A stretch of 64,000 bases of DNA from NCBI GenBank assembly GCA_028023455.1, contig JAQFVV010006271.1, positions 1,984,987 through 2,048,986 of the forward strand. The letters are read 5' to 3'. Positions 12,803 to 24,420 of this stretch are shown in pieces. The translations under genes were made by a program, and so were the position numbers. The stretch's first letter is position 1. The number at the start of each line of letters is the position of its first letter. The notes beneath the pieces are model-generated. The model worked only from the letters and a program-made list of their open reading frames with translations, was not told where the DNA came from and made no database searches. Source of the stretch: Epiperipatus broadwayi. Lineage: Eukaryota; Onychophora; Udeonychophora; Euonychophora; Peripatidae.

Positions 12803-13560
12803 CCTATAATTTGTTTCTTATTTATAGAACTATGATCTATGCAAAAAATACCACCATTTATTTTCTTAATCATATAATGAATTTATAAGATTTTTAATTA
12901 CCTTTCTTTTATTCTTGTTATTTTTTAATTAATCGTTTCTTTCTTGTCATCAGAGAATATGTATCAATTTTAGATTATTATCACAATAAAATCTAATGAT
13001 GTTGTTTTTTAATTATATGGGTATAAATTTGTTTTTATTATTAAGAGACTTTGCTTTATTTTTTTTTAATCCAACTGACCTAATCCCATATATATTTGTA
13101 AATGTCATGCATGCACACTCGTATATGCATATTTTGAGAGAACATAAAAGAATCATTCATCTGAGGAATTCACTATTATTCTATGAATAATAAATGCATC
13201 CTCACAATATATATAAATTGTTTCCCTTTAATTAAATACTCTATTTTTTAATAATATTTGTTTTTATTTTAATATACAGTTATTTACTTTTTTAATTCTC
13301 TATCTCCCCTTTTAAAGTATGAGACAATACAAATATTTTTTTCTCATATCATTTTTGTAAATTATGGTTGTGTTTTATACATTTTGATTTGTTATTATTA
13401 ATTAAAAAAGTATTTCTTACAAAGGAATATTCTGATCAATGAATCTACACTATTCAATCCATGCACTTGCATCTGCCCAGCCCACATTGATAACCAGACA
13501 CCAAATTGATACAGTATGAAGTCATACCTGGTGCTGTATAAATTTAAAGATCGGTGTTAT

Positions 13561-13615
13561 ATTTAATTCCAACACTTAAACAGGAAAAGTTCCTGTTTAA
13601 GTGTTGGGATTAAAT
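13561..13615. repeat. 26-bp-stem hairpin
   Basis: Inverted repeat with arms 13561-13586 and 13590-13615, loop AAG and one mismatch. The core is CCAACACTTAAACAGGAA. It is identical at 34735-34789 and decayed in the left palindrome arm (about 31574-31612). It could be a tiny MITE or a small-RNA hairpin; function unknown. Confidence 0.85.
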
Positions 13616-14420
13616 TATATTTATGAAAATTTATATATAATTACTGGGAAAATTACATTGAGTCATTAATTGGTATGTAAAATTAGATGTCTGATATATC
13701 TACTGAAGAATATTTTAATAAAAGATGGGATCATTCGTCATACAAAATGCCTTCATTACACAAACTGTTACCATACATGTTAAGTAAATATACCTCTCCC
13801 AACCTAGTACAGACATTTATAAATCAAGATAGTTCACCTCATTATTTATAAATCTTCCAAAAGATCACAGAGACTAAAATATCTTTCTTTTAGTTGTTTT
13901 GATTTAAAATCTTCAATAATAGAGTATTATAATTCCTTTTATACCATTTTCATATTTCCATTAAATTTTCAATTGTCATCATTTCTTTTTCAAAAAAAAT
14001 ATCTATTATCATATACCTGGATCAACAATCATTAATTCTCTTGCAGTATTTCTTTAGTGGTGTGGGATGTCCTAAAAAGTCTATCATTCTTTCACTCTGG
14101 AATGGATCTTCCACTTTCTCATTTTATCTCAGTAGCAAGATTACAGTTGCATCCCTCTATAGATGAAACATTCTTGGTTGATTCTCCATAACTTTATATA
14201 ATTCTAGTTCCAGTTTAGGTTACATCATTTTGTTTTCCACCTGACTAAAGTTTATTCTCAAGTTTCCATGGCTTGATATGCTTGGCCATGGATTTTTTTG
14301 TCTTGCTTGCGTGGATCACCATGAGTATTACTATCCATCAAATTTAAGAGTTTTAGTTACTTCTCAATGATCTTTTATCAATGCTTAAAACATTTATTCA
14401 ATCTTAAAAAGCAGATTATG

Positions 14421-14490
14421 ATAGTCTATTTGAGTGATTGCCTTCTAGGGAATGGATAGTCTATTTGAGTGATTGCCTTCTAGGGAATGG
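14421..14490. repeat. 35-bp tandem duplication private to B copy 1
   Basis: Two exact copies, 14421-14455 and 14456-14490, of a unit starting ATAGTCTATTTGAGTGATTG. In the right arm this point instead carries ~48 bp (about 35606-35653). A decayed form of that ~48 bp also exists in the left arm (about 30835-30885), so the state here is derived. Confidence 0.85.
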
Positions 14491-15715
14491 ATAATAACTT
14501 TGTCTATGAAATTTCTCATGCATTTCCTTATATTTAATAGCTTTTTCTCTCTCTTCTTATCCAGAATTTATTTATGATGACTATGCTATATCTCAGAAAT
14601 GTGTTGGATTTGTCAAACAGAGTTTACCACTATGCTTATAATATATCTTACATTTTTTGTTTGATGTCAAATTTAACTTAAAATATTCTAAATTCTTTAG
14701 ATGACTGTCTGACTTTTAATTAAGAACACACCAATAACAGATTTTTGGTCTTCAAACAGCTTTCTTATTGCCTTTTTTAAAATCTGTCATTGCTCTGCTT
14801 CTATTTCTCCAAACTAGTATACATCTGCTTTAATTTCCCTTGCTTGTTATCTATTCTGTTGCTGATCTTACTATGTCACTTTTTCAGATTAACTTTTTAA
14901 ATCATTTAGCTTTGTGATTGTTTATATTTTTTCATCTCAATTACTGCTTTCTCATTTTCTATCACTTTCAGTACATAATCATGCTTCTCATTTAATTGAG
15001 TACTATTTCTTCAAATTCTTCAGAGAATATTTTTTTCCTTTTTCTCTAATCATTTGATGAGGCTATTGAAAATTAATATTATTTTTGTTTCCATTGCATA
15101 AAATTTTCCTGCACTTTTTTTTAAATTCTGCAGCATTTAATTAAATCTTTCATCATATTTTTGCTGCATTTCTTTTTCATAATTCAGCAGCATTTTTCTG
15201 TTGACTTTTTGTATGTATTAAAATTTTACATCTGTTTTCTATTGGTGTTCTTCCATGTTCTAAAATTTAACATCCATATTCTGTTTTCTTTCTAAGATTA
15301 AATTTATACAATATTCCTATATCAATTGTAATGGTTGCTTCTATCAGTTTTATTTTAACTTGCTCAAGCTCTTTGCATAACCAATTTCTTTATTTATGAT
15401 TATCGTTTTATTTACTCGTCTGTGGATCATCTGATATATGTGTGTGTGTGTGTAGTGTAACCAATGAATAAGGAAAGAAAGAATGATATTGCCATGATCG
15501 TTTGAACTATTGCTCAAAATATCTTATTGATTGGAAGACCAACATGTTGGAGAAGCCAAAATTGTAATCTTTAAAGAATGAGTCACATAATCCGAAATGA
15601 CTAAGCTCAAGCTTTTTTAAAAAATAGCTAATAATAATAGCTCAAATAATATATCATAGGCTAACAATAATAATAAACTTGGACTAGCTCAAGTACACAT
15701 ATGCTATACTGCTGC

Positions 15716-15717
15716 TG

Positions 15718-15785
<68 letters not shown>

Positions 15786-16522
15786 AAGAAGAAGAAGAAG
15801 AAGAAGAAGAAGAAGAAGAAGAAGAAGAAGAAGAAGAAGAAGAAGAAGAAGAAGAAGAAGAAGAAGAAGAAGAAGAAGAAGAAGAAGAAGAAGAAGAAGA
15901 AGAAGAAGAAGAAGAAGAAGAAGAAGAAGAAGAAGAAGAAGAAGAAGAAGAAGAAGAAGAAGAAGAAGAAGAAGAAGAAGAAGAAGAAGAAGAAGAAGAA
16001 GAAGAAGAAGAAGAAGAAGAAGAAGAAGAAGAAGAAGAAGAAGAAGAAGAAGAAGAAGAAGAAGAAGAAGAAGAAGAAGAAGAAGAAGAAGAAGAAGAAG
16101 AAGAAGAAGAAGAAGAAGAAGAAGAAGAAGAAGAAGAAGAAGAAGAAGAAGAAGAAGAAGAAGAAGAAGAAGAAGAAGAAGAAGAAGAAGAAGAAGAAGA
16201 AGAAGAAGAAGAAGAAGAAGAAGAAGAAGAAGAAGAAGAAGAAGAAGAAGAAGAAGAAGAAGAAGAAGAAGAAGAAGAAGAAGAAGAAGAAGAAGAAGAA
16301 GAAGAAGAAGAAGAAGAAGGAAGAAGAAGAAGAAGAAGAAGAAGAAGAAAGAAGAAGAAGAAGAAGAAGAAGAAGAAGAAGAAGAAGAAGAAGAAGAAGA
16401 AGAAGAAGAAGAAGAAGAAGAAGAAGAAGAAGAAGAAGAAGAAGAAGAAGAAGAAGAAGAAGAAGAAGAAGAAGAAGAAGAAGAAGAAGAAGAAGAAGAA
16501 GAAGAAGAAGAAGAAGAAGAAG
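15716..16522 (+). repeat. Long (AAT)n-(GAA)n microsatellite
   Basis: About 40 bp of AAT repeat passes into about 766 bp of GAA repeat (15757-16522, ~255 triplets), interrupted near 16319 and 16349. Long polypurine GAA tracts are known to form intramolecular triplexes. The 283- and 312-codon poly-Phe/Leu/Ser frames read from it are artefacts of the repeat. Confidence 0.98.
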
Positions 16523-16798
16523 CCAAATGCAAAGACAGCAAATTAGGAGATGCATAAACTATATACTCTCTGCTTAGGTAAGAAATGTAATAACTCTTAA
16601 TATATTTAACATCCAGATACAAAAGTATTTAGGTTATTTTGAATCTTTACCACTTTTTCAAAATAACCCAACTCTTTTGCAAAATCGAAGTTTAGAATAT
16701 TTTAGGAAAAAGATTTAACAAATACTTATATGGGAATAATCTCAATCTAATTTTATGCTTTTTCATCTTTCACTCATACCTCATTATTTCTTCTAAAT
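16523..16798. repeat. Unique spacer between opposed GAA and TTC tracts; second inverted junction
   Basis: 16523-16650 matches the flank that follows the right-arm GAA tract (37661-37790) with clear divergence. From about 16655 the sequence turns back: TTTCAAAATAACCCAACTC and GTTTAGAATATTTTAGG resemble the left-arm flank at about 29371-29425, and it then runs into a TTC tract. So the point near 16655 is a second, more decayed, inverted junction. Confidence 0.6.
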
Positions 16799-16953
16799 TT
16801 CTTCTTCTTCTTCTATCTTCTTCTTCTTTCTTCTTCTTCTTTCTTCATCTTCTTCTTCTTCTTCTTCTTCTTCTTCTTCTTCTTCTTCTTCTTCTTCTTC
16901 TTCTTCTTCTTCTTCTTTCTTCTTCTTCTTCTTCTTCTTCTTCTTATTCTAAG

Positions 16954-16984
<31 letters not shown>

Positions 16985-17348
16985 CTTCTTCTTCTTCTTC
17001 TTCTTCTTCTTCTTCTTCTTCTTCTTCTTCTTCTTCTTCTTCTTCTTCTTCTTCTTCTTCTTCTTCTTCTTCTTCTTCTTCTTCTTCTTCTTCTTCTAAT
17101 TCTTCTTCTTCTCTTCTTCTTCTTCTTCTTCTTCTTGTACTTCTTCTTCTTCTTCTCTTCTCTTCTTCTTCTTCTTCTTCTAACTCTTCTTCTTCTTCTT
17201 CTTCTTACTTTCTTCTTCTTCTTCTTCTTCTTCTTCTTCTTCTTCTTCTTCTTCTTCTTCTTTATAATAACTCTTCTTCTTCTTCTTCTTTATTATTTCT
17301 TCTTCTTCTTCTTCTCTTCTTCTTCTTCTTCTTCTTCTTCTTCTTCTT
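16799..17348 (+). repeat. Interrupted (TTC)n microsatellite running into gap
   Basis: At least 550 bp of TTC repeat with many interruptions (for example TTCTTATTCTAAGAC near 16945 and CTTTATAATAACTC near 17260). It ends at the N run, so its length is unknown. It is opposed to the GAA tract 280 bp upstream. Confidence 0.97.
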
Positions 17349-17848
17349 NNNNNNNNNNNNNNNNNNNNNNNNNNNNNNNNNNNNNNNNNNNNNNNNNNNN
17401 NNNNNNNNNNNNNNNNNNNNNNNNNNNNNNNNNNNNNNNNNNNNNNNNNNNNNNNNNNNNNNNNNNNNNNNNNNNNNNNNNNNNNNNNNNNNNNNNNNNN
17501 NNNNNNNNNNNNNNNNNNNNNNNNNNNNNNNNNNNNNNNNNNNNNNNNNNNNNNNNNNNNNNNNNNNNNNNNNNNNNNNNNNNNNNNNNNNNNNNNNNNN
17601 NNNNNNNNNNNNNNNNNNNNNNNNNNNNNNNNNNNNNNNNNNNNNNNNNNNNNNNNNNNNNNNNNNNNNNNNNNNNNNNNNNNNNNNNNNNNNNNNNNNN
17701 NNNNNNNNNNNNNNNNNNNNNNNNNNNNNNNNNNNNNNNNNNNNNNNNNNNNNNNNNNNNNNNNNNNNNNNNNNNNNNNNNNNNNNNNNNNNNNNNNNNN
17801 NNNNNNNNNNNNNNNNNNNNNNNNNNNNNNNNNNNNNNNNNNNNNNNN
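17349..17848. other. Assembly gap (500 N)
   Basis: Exactly 500 N, a round number that suggests a placeholder of unknown true size. It follows a TTC tract and removes the outer end of the left palindrome arm, where the right arm is followed by the zinc-finger relic. Confidence 0.99.
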
Positions 17849-18846
17849 AAATTTGTCAGGATTTTAATACAGTTAACAAAACTTCTATTTGAAATTATAT
17901 AATTACTAAACAATAGTAACTGTCATTTTGTTAGTTGAACTCAAATTCAAGCTGAATAAATTCTAAATTTCTTTGGCAATCAGGATTTTTATTTCAACTG
18001 AAGTTGTCATATTCAGTCCTGTATATTGTCCATTACTGTTCAGTAATTTTATCTATATTTTTATTATTATTAAAAGTTAGAAATAATAAAGGGAAAACCA
18101 TTCAAACCCAACATTATCACAGAAATTGAAAGTGCTGATGATTGTTCACCATTCTTTTTATTAAATAATTGAAAAGGCTTTGACTTGATAAAAAGAAATT
18201 ATAACAATTACAGAGAATTTAAATAAGGCATGAGAACTTTAATAAAAATTATTTTTAAAATAAGATTTGAAGCTGAATCATTTATCTGGCTTATAAGGGG
18301 AATGGATTCAATAATATCTTGTTAACACTAGACATTTCGCTAGAAAATTTGCAGCTATTTTATTTTTGATAGGGAAACAAAATATTCTATTGTTTACATA
18401 TAATTATGAAGATAGGTAATGCGGAACATTTGTAATCCAATTCTCACAGTTGCTTTGTTTGCCAACTTATTCCTCGAGCAGATAAATAGTTTATTAAAAA
18501 ATGTATACATTTTTTGCACAAAATCGGATTCTAGTACTAATCCTAAATATTATTTCAGTTTTTTAATCATGATTTCATTGTACAAATAAATTATGACATT
18601 CTTATAAAACTAAACAATTTTTTAGGCCTAAATCCTAAAGCAAAGGGATTCAGTTAGAAATACATCATGAGGAAGGATACCCAAAAACAATCTGAATCAT
18701 TTTCTGATTGGACTCATAGTACATGGTTCTGGCACTGCCTTTCCTGATCTTTTATGTATCATTCTGATGATCAGCATCATCATGTGAACTCATCGGTACA
18801 AATGTAAATTATTTTATTAAGTGCTTTTTAGTCATCTATTTTTGTG

Positions 18847-19830
18847 ATGGTTAAAAACTTAGAACTATATTTGGTTAGGAGGAAATTTTGTTTTCTGTTA
18901 GGGAACACTGTTGCAATGCTTCAAATAGCTTACTACAGAAAGCTGTTCAGGAGAAAACAAATTTACAATTGGTTTTCCCACTTCATAAAGATCAGGTTAT
19001 TGTAACTTGTAGACAAATGTTGATTAGGTGAGATTTCAACCACTCACACAGAACAATTGTCGAACTAGTGTCTTGGAGTTCATGCCAATGAATTTTGAAT
19101 GATGAGTTGCAAGTGAAAAGAGAGTTGCAGCAAAAACTGTGCTTTGCATTTTCAAGACTGATCAAAAGCAGTCCTGAGTAAATTCATATCATGGATTAAA
19201 AAAAGAACACTTGGAAATTTACCTGAAACTTTTTCAAAGATCAATATTTGGGCAAAAGCTGATACTATGCCTAGAAACCAGAGAAGAAACAGCAGTCTAT
19301 TGAATGGAAGACTCCAAATTCATCATCTCAAAAAAAAAAAGTGCGAGTAAAATCCAATGTCAAGACAATTCTGATTTTTTATGCAAACAGCATTATTCAT
19401 TGAGAAATTCATTTCTAAAAAAAAGTCAAACTATTAACCAGATATTGTACCTGAAAGTTGTGAATGTTTGTGTGATGTGGTGAAACAAAAAGTCCTGACT
19501 TGAAGAAAACAAGGCAGTGGTGGCTCCAGCATGACAAATACACCTGTCTGCAAAGCTTTGAGTATGAAATAATTTGTAAATAAACAGCATGACCAGACAT
19601 CTATCTGCCATATTCACATGATTTTGCTTTCTGTTACTTTCTTTATATTTCCTATAATGAAAGTATGCCTCAAAGGAAAAAATTTTATGGATGTGGAATA
19701 ACTGGAAAAAAACAATGTAAGCATTAAAAAGCATTATTTTGGAAAAAGTTTGAGGATTTGCTTTACAAAAGTGAGAAAATTTTAAACCAATGCGTTGTAT
19801 CAAATGAGTCAGTACCTTTAAGAAGATTCA
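18847..19830 (+). pseudogene. Decayed mariner-family transposase (left arm)
   Basis: A dead mariner-type transposase. It opens at ATG 18847 with an in-frame N-terminus MVKNLELYLVRRKFCFLLG.. AMLQIAYYRKLFRRKQIY..WFSHF, the helix-turn-helix region of mariner proteins. Later broken frames give QSIEWK-like (about 19288), a VKTILI-like block (about 19355), QTINQILYLKVV (about 19429), then WWLQHDK (about 19517) and YSHDFAF..YFLYIS (about 19610). These correspond to the HDN and YSPDLAP..F.LFP catalytic blocks of the family. The catalytic regions contain stops, and HDN has become HDK. The open minus-strand frames here are shadows. The same relic lies in the other arm, so it predates the palindrome. 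Confidence 0.8.
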
Positions 19831-22800
19831 ATTTGTAACACCAAAAATAAATACACATTATAAAATTGGGGGGGCACCATTTGACATATGGAGTCTGGCA
19901 ATCAATAGATTCAGACCTATCCATAGTTGCTACATTTATTTGCTTCAGAAATTGAGTTTAAAGATATGATTTATTTTGTCAAATTTCCGCACGATTTAAT
20001 AAAGGCAGTATTGCATTTATCTTAATAGTAATACTTCATTAAATATTCCTCTATATTGTTTATGAATAATTGATATGGTGCAGTAATAAAAATATTGTTG
20101 CTAAATAAATAAAAGAAATTATTTTTGTAATCAAGACAAATACCAAGAATGTCTATTTAATAGCTATCATTTTTATGCAGTAAATCTAGTTAAGTATATT
20201 GCAAGTAAATAAATATAAAATAAGCATTGTTTTTTTATAAATAAAATTGTTATGATTCATCGCTAACCAATAAGTGTTTTATTGTTATATAATGCCACTT
20301 TTGTTTCAGTAGTTTTTTTTTTGTTCTGCCACATTGTTTCTAATATGAGGCTAGTCAAAGTTATTCCTTTTTAAATTAAAAAGATTCATATATTTTTTAA
20401 AATTAATTAAAATGCTTTTATATTTCTAAAATGATTTTTTTTTAGAATTCAACAGTTAAGGTTAACCACCACATATTTGATACCATCTTATTGTGTGCAA
20501 TTAATATATATAATTTATATAAATGAATTAAACACTACAAGTTTTGGTAGTTTTACATATTTTATGAAAAATATATAATTTTTTAGTTATATAATAGAAA
20601 TGTGATATGTGAAAATAGAAGAGTGTTTCATAACATTACTCAAATATTTATTAAATATTTGCTCTCAATGTATACTATATAATTGAAACCTTATTTTGCA
20701 TAATATCATCCATTAGTTTTTTAAATAGCTTAATAATATTTGTGTTTTACAAGCTATCACTAAACTTATATTTATACCATCTCAACTTCATATACAAGTT
20801 TAAGCCCAATTCATAATTAAATTATAATCATAGAAGTATGTCAATTATCAAATTAACAATTTTAGAAAGTAGAAATTGATTAAATTTATTGCTTGATCAT
20901 ATATTTTTTGTATTTCTAAATATTTGTTATCATAATTTAGAAAGTATTAAGCCATAAAAGGTAAACTGGCAAAAAGAAAAAGTGTGTTGGATTATCTACA
21001 TGTAAACAAGTTCTCATCATTACTAAATGTAATAGAAATAACTGATGCTATTTTAGAAGAGACTCAAAAAAGCTCATTTATAAGATAGTTTATTTAGATG
21101 AAAAAGTTTATCAACATTAAATCATTCTCAATTTATATCTTTTAATATTTTACTTCTGATATAAATAAGTCACTTTAAAATATATTTCGGTAAAAATTGA
21201 TAATACATTTAAAACTAAATATTTCACTTTTAGTTACTAAGAAAATAAGGAAAGGTTACACTTTTTATTTTTCATGTGCTAAATTGAAGAATAAAAATTA
21301 ATTCAATATTTTAGGATTGCATATTTTTTTATACAATTTAAAACTGATATACATTAATAAAAAAAATATTGGTGAATATTTAACACTCACTTAAGGTAAC
21401 TCTTGTCATAAATTTTTTTTAAAAGGATTACCACAATAACTAACCCAGCTAACTCACAGTCTTAATAAGTACAAGTTTACCTAAAATAGCACATGAGAAA
21501 ACAAATCTGGAAATACACTTTTAAACCTATTTATCTTTTTAGTAAACCTAGTGATACAGCTTTAGTTTACTGTAAGCACCTTTTGACGGCTTTTTCTGAA
21601 GTCAATTATATTTTTGCTTTTATAAACATTATTTTTTTATATTTTATATAATATGGGCCTTTATATTTAGATACTAATAACTTTAGAGGATTTTAATGTC
21701 TTTTATAGATGAATTTTAGCTATGATATAATTTAAATATTGAATCAATTAGAAATGGGCATTACAATCTGAAATCATTTTTTTCAGTAATAGTAATTTGG
21801 CTGAATTGTTTTTTAAAGCAATAGCTAAATATATCTTTAATATAAGCTATTCATATAATACTCTAGAATTTTTAAACTATTAGTAAAATAAATTATATGA
21901 AGATAACATTATATAATTGAACCAAACCGAGAAAAAGAGCTAAAAGTTGAAAGAGCAAAATCAAACAAGAAAATAAAATAATAGACTGTTTATAAGTGTG
22001 CTATGCATATGTAGTAAAGTGATTCTCTAATTATTATTAAAAACACTTCAGCACTATATAAATAAAAATAACATATATAACTCGTTATATAGGTTTAAAA
22101 ATGTTTCTCATTAATCCAAAATAATATAAGTATTGTAATATGAAAATTATAGTATTGATATCTTTTTATTTAAACATATGTAAATGTGTCTATAGATTTT
22201 CAAACAGCTAATTCATCGATTTAGGGAATTAGATGTGCACTTTATTGACTTTAAATCATATTTGTGTTGTAATTATGATGAATGAAATATTTTAAAGAAA
22301 TCATAGATTACATTTTATATTGGTTTGATATAAAGGTTATTTATGAGGAGAACAAGTTGGAAGTGTAAATAAAAATATATTTTTCATTCATATCTTATAT
22401 TCGGGTTTTAGAAAATAGGTGTTATCATTAATATATAGGATCAGATTGGATATTTGCGAAATTACTTTTTAAAGTCTGCATACTTAAAATTATTTTCCTT
22501 TATTTTCATAATTTATGCAAAAACCATTTCATGTGTGAATTTCAATTTTTTAAACTGAATGTACTTTTAAAGTTGGACTATTATTTAAATAAAAAAAAAA
22601 AAAATTGTAATTGCAATTTATATTATTTAGTGTGTGTCTAGCTCTCATTAATTCAAAGAGTCAAAAACCAAGACAAGTCATAGTAAATAAATTAATATGG
22701 CAAGAGATTAGTTATATAAATAGATGTTAAACTACACTTGTTTAGATGAATTTGAGTTAGTTGAAGTGGAAATCCAAATCATTTGATGCCAGTGGATACT

Positions 22801-23044
22801 AGCAAAGCGGTAGAGCTCAATATTTGGAGGCAAAGTTTATGTATATATTATAATCTAAAAGGGGATTGGATTTAGCCCCCCAAATAAAATCTCTTAAGAG
22901 AGTAACACTTTTGAAAGCTAAGTTCTAACTATAAAGCAATAATGATAATGAGGTTCTCAAGATTTTTATATAAATAAGAACAAAAGATAAATGGTTGAGA
23001 CCAATGTTCTATGTGGGGAAGTGTCTTACCAGAGTAACTTGCAA

Positions 23045-23047
<3 letters not shown>

Positions 23048-23077
<30 letters not shown>
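23048..23077. repeat. (AT)n microsatellite
   Basis: About 15 AT units. The counterpart in the right arm (43940-43993) is nearly twice as long, a simple arm-to-arm length difference. Confidence 0.95.
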
Positions 23078-23079
<2 letters not shown>

Positions 23080-23358
23080 TATTTCCACATAAAATAAATT
23101 ATAAGACTATTTGATATTTTAATAATATATAAAATCTGACAAATAAATTTCTCAAGTATTTTGTGCTACTACTCTTAATATATTTTAAGTAAATATTTTT
23201 TAATAAATTGTTTACTCAAATAATTAAATATAAATTAATCTGTGTTGAATTTAAGGTTAGCAGTTTTAAAAAATAATATTAACTAATGGTTTATCTCTAG
23301 GTTATGAATCAATTCATAAAGTAAATGTAAGTGGTTATAAAGTTTATTCATTAACTTA

Positions 23359-23865
23359 GAGCATTAGCATGCTCTTAAGTTTACATATTGGTAATTACAA
23401 GCTATATATAAGTCATGTGACATCTGACTTTTTATTATTACTATTATTATTTTGCTGTTGGGGCTTTGGCTAAATTAAACGGCTAATCCTATTAATATAT
23501 GGAGTATCTTAATTAAGTTCAGGCCCATATAATTTTTTTTCAGTTGAAGAGCTGACTTTAAAGACATGCAGATGTCTAAAGGTTTAGATCTTCTTGAGAA
23601 TTATATTTAAGATAAATGCTTAGCTTGAGTTGGTTTTTTGAATCTAGTGTCCCAACTCCTCACTGAAGAGACCCATAGGTCGAAACCGGTCTGGGGATGG
23701 GGACAATCTAAGATAAAGATGATTTGAATGCCTTCTCTTGTAGTAGCATTTATCATAATAAAAAAAAGCTTGTTTAAAGCATTAGCATGCTCTTAAGTTT
23801 ACATATTGGTAATTGCAAGCTATATATAAGTCATGTGACATCTGACTTTTTATTATTACTATTAT
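23359..23865. mobile_element. Direct-repeat-flanked unit with LINE/SINE-tail-like core
   Basis: An ~88-bp block (AGCATTAGCATGCTCTTAAG.. to ..ATTATTACTATTA) occurs at 23359-23446 and 23777-23865, in the same orientation, 418 bp apart. Between them is a GC-richer core with the hairpin-like CTGAAGAGACCCATAGGTCG followed by AAACCGG, similar in style to 3' tails of some CR1-like LINEs and their SINEs (from memory). It could be a small terminal-repeat element or a duplication. The right-arm counterpart is at 43163-43665. Confidence 0.5.
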
Positions 23866-23935
23866 AAATGTAAAAGGAATTTTGTGTACACCGTATTACC
23901 CTATACCCTTTTTTATCGTATTACCCTAACCCTTT
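23866..23935. repeat. Short tandem pair of CCCTA-containing ~23-mers
   Basis: GTATTACCCTATACCC and GTATTACCCTAACCC lie next to each other. In the right arm (about 43088-43133) the two units are cleaner (GATAAAAGGGTATAGGGTAA plus TAC, twice). It is probably the edge of a repeat element. The telomere-like look of CCCTAACCC is coincidental as only one unit has it. Confidence 0.5.
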
Positions 23936-24194
23936 TATCTCGAGATAGAAACAGTAACAGTAATGATGTATCCAATCCATGTACATTTCATGTAATCTAA
24001 TATCTTAAAAGATAAATATGCAATGATGATGGTTTTAATAATGACAATATTAAAATTAACAATTACTTTATTCTAAAATATAAATTATGCATGAATAATA
24101 ACAAATGTAATTAATTATAAAAAATGTATTAGTTTCTTTCAGTAAATATGATATAATAGTTAATAAATTATTTGTTTTGACTCTCTGTCTAGAT

Positions 24195-24420
24195 GATTGA
24201 TTCTAGAAAATTTTGGAATTATGTTAATTGCTCTTATTTTTAGAATTTTCTAAACAGATATCAGAAAACTTTTAACCTTTTGTTAATTAAGTTATCTGGA
24301 ACAGTCATTTCAATTGTCAATCATATCAGTCAAATTCAATCACATGACTTGCTTTATAAAAGTTGGAAGTGGTAAGACTAGCACAACACACACATTGACA
24401 CAATATCTATTCTCTCTTAC
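24195..24420 (+). promoter_or_regulatory. Promoter-like cluster (TATA box, HSE-like sites)
   Basis: Two inverted GAA/TTC pairs with the spacing of heat-shock elements (TTCTAGAA at 24201-24208 and AGAATTTTCT at 24242-24251) lie about 100-150 bp upstream of TATAAAAG (24355-24362) and a CACACA-rich start-like stretch. No gene follows. It could be an LTR or a promoter relic, and in such AT-rich sequence it may be chance. It is present in both arms (about 42595-42830). Confidence 0.25.

Larger units (their letters stand above)
11847..16522 (+). repeat. Module B copy 1 (direct duplicate of 33025-37660)
   Basis: Nearly identical to 33025-37012. I count one substitution in the first ~300 aligned bases, and the 64-codon frame at 12996-13190 recurs unchanged at 34171-34365. 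Three sizeable indels separate the copies: a 35-bp tandem duplication here at 14421-14490 replacing ~48 bp, ~24 bp missing here near 14968, and ~12 bp extra here near 15697. No coding region is convincing. The minus strand of 14900-15300 encodes a broken Lys/Glu-rich stretch of unknown nature. Confidence 0.9.

Noticed and set aside
12996-13190. 64-codon frame identical at 34171-34365 as a conserved small gene
   Set aside because: The identity only reflects the near-identical DNA of the two B copies; the diverged left-arm copy does not keep the frame.
15684-16622. Long minus-strand frames of poly-Ser/Leu/Phe (also 17135-17913, 29477-29933 and 36894-37750)
   Set aside because: They are translations of GAA/TTC and AAT/ATT microsatellites, and one pair spans the N gap. 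No flanking coding signal.
19415-19803. Minus-strand 125-codon frame and plus-strand mirror at 47372-47626 as a duplicated gene
   Set aside because: They are antisense to the decayed mariner transposase and hold no recognisable domain.
23915-23935. Internal telomere repeat (CCCTAACCC)
   Set aside because: Only one unit, and the sister copy reads CCCTATACCC.
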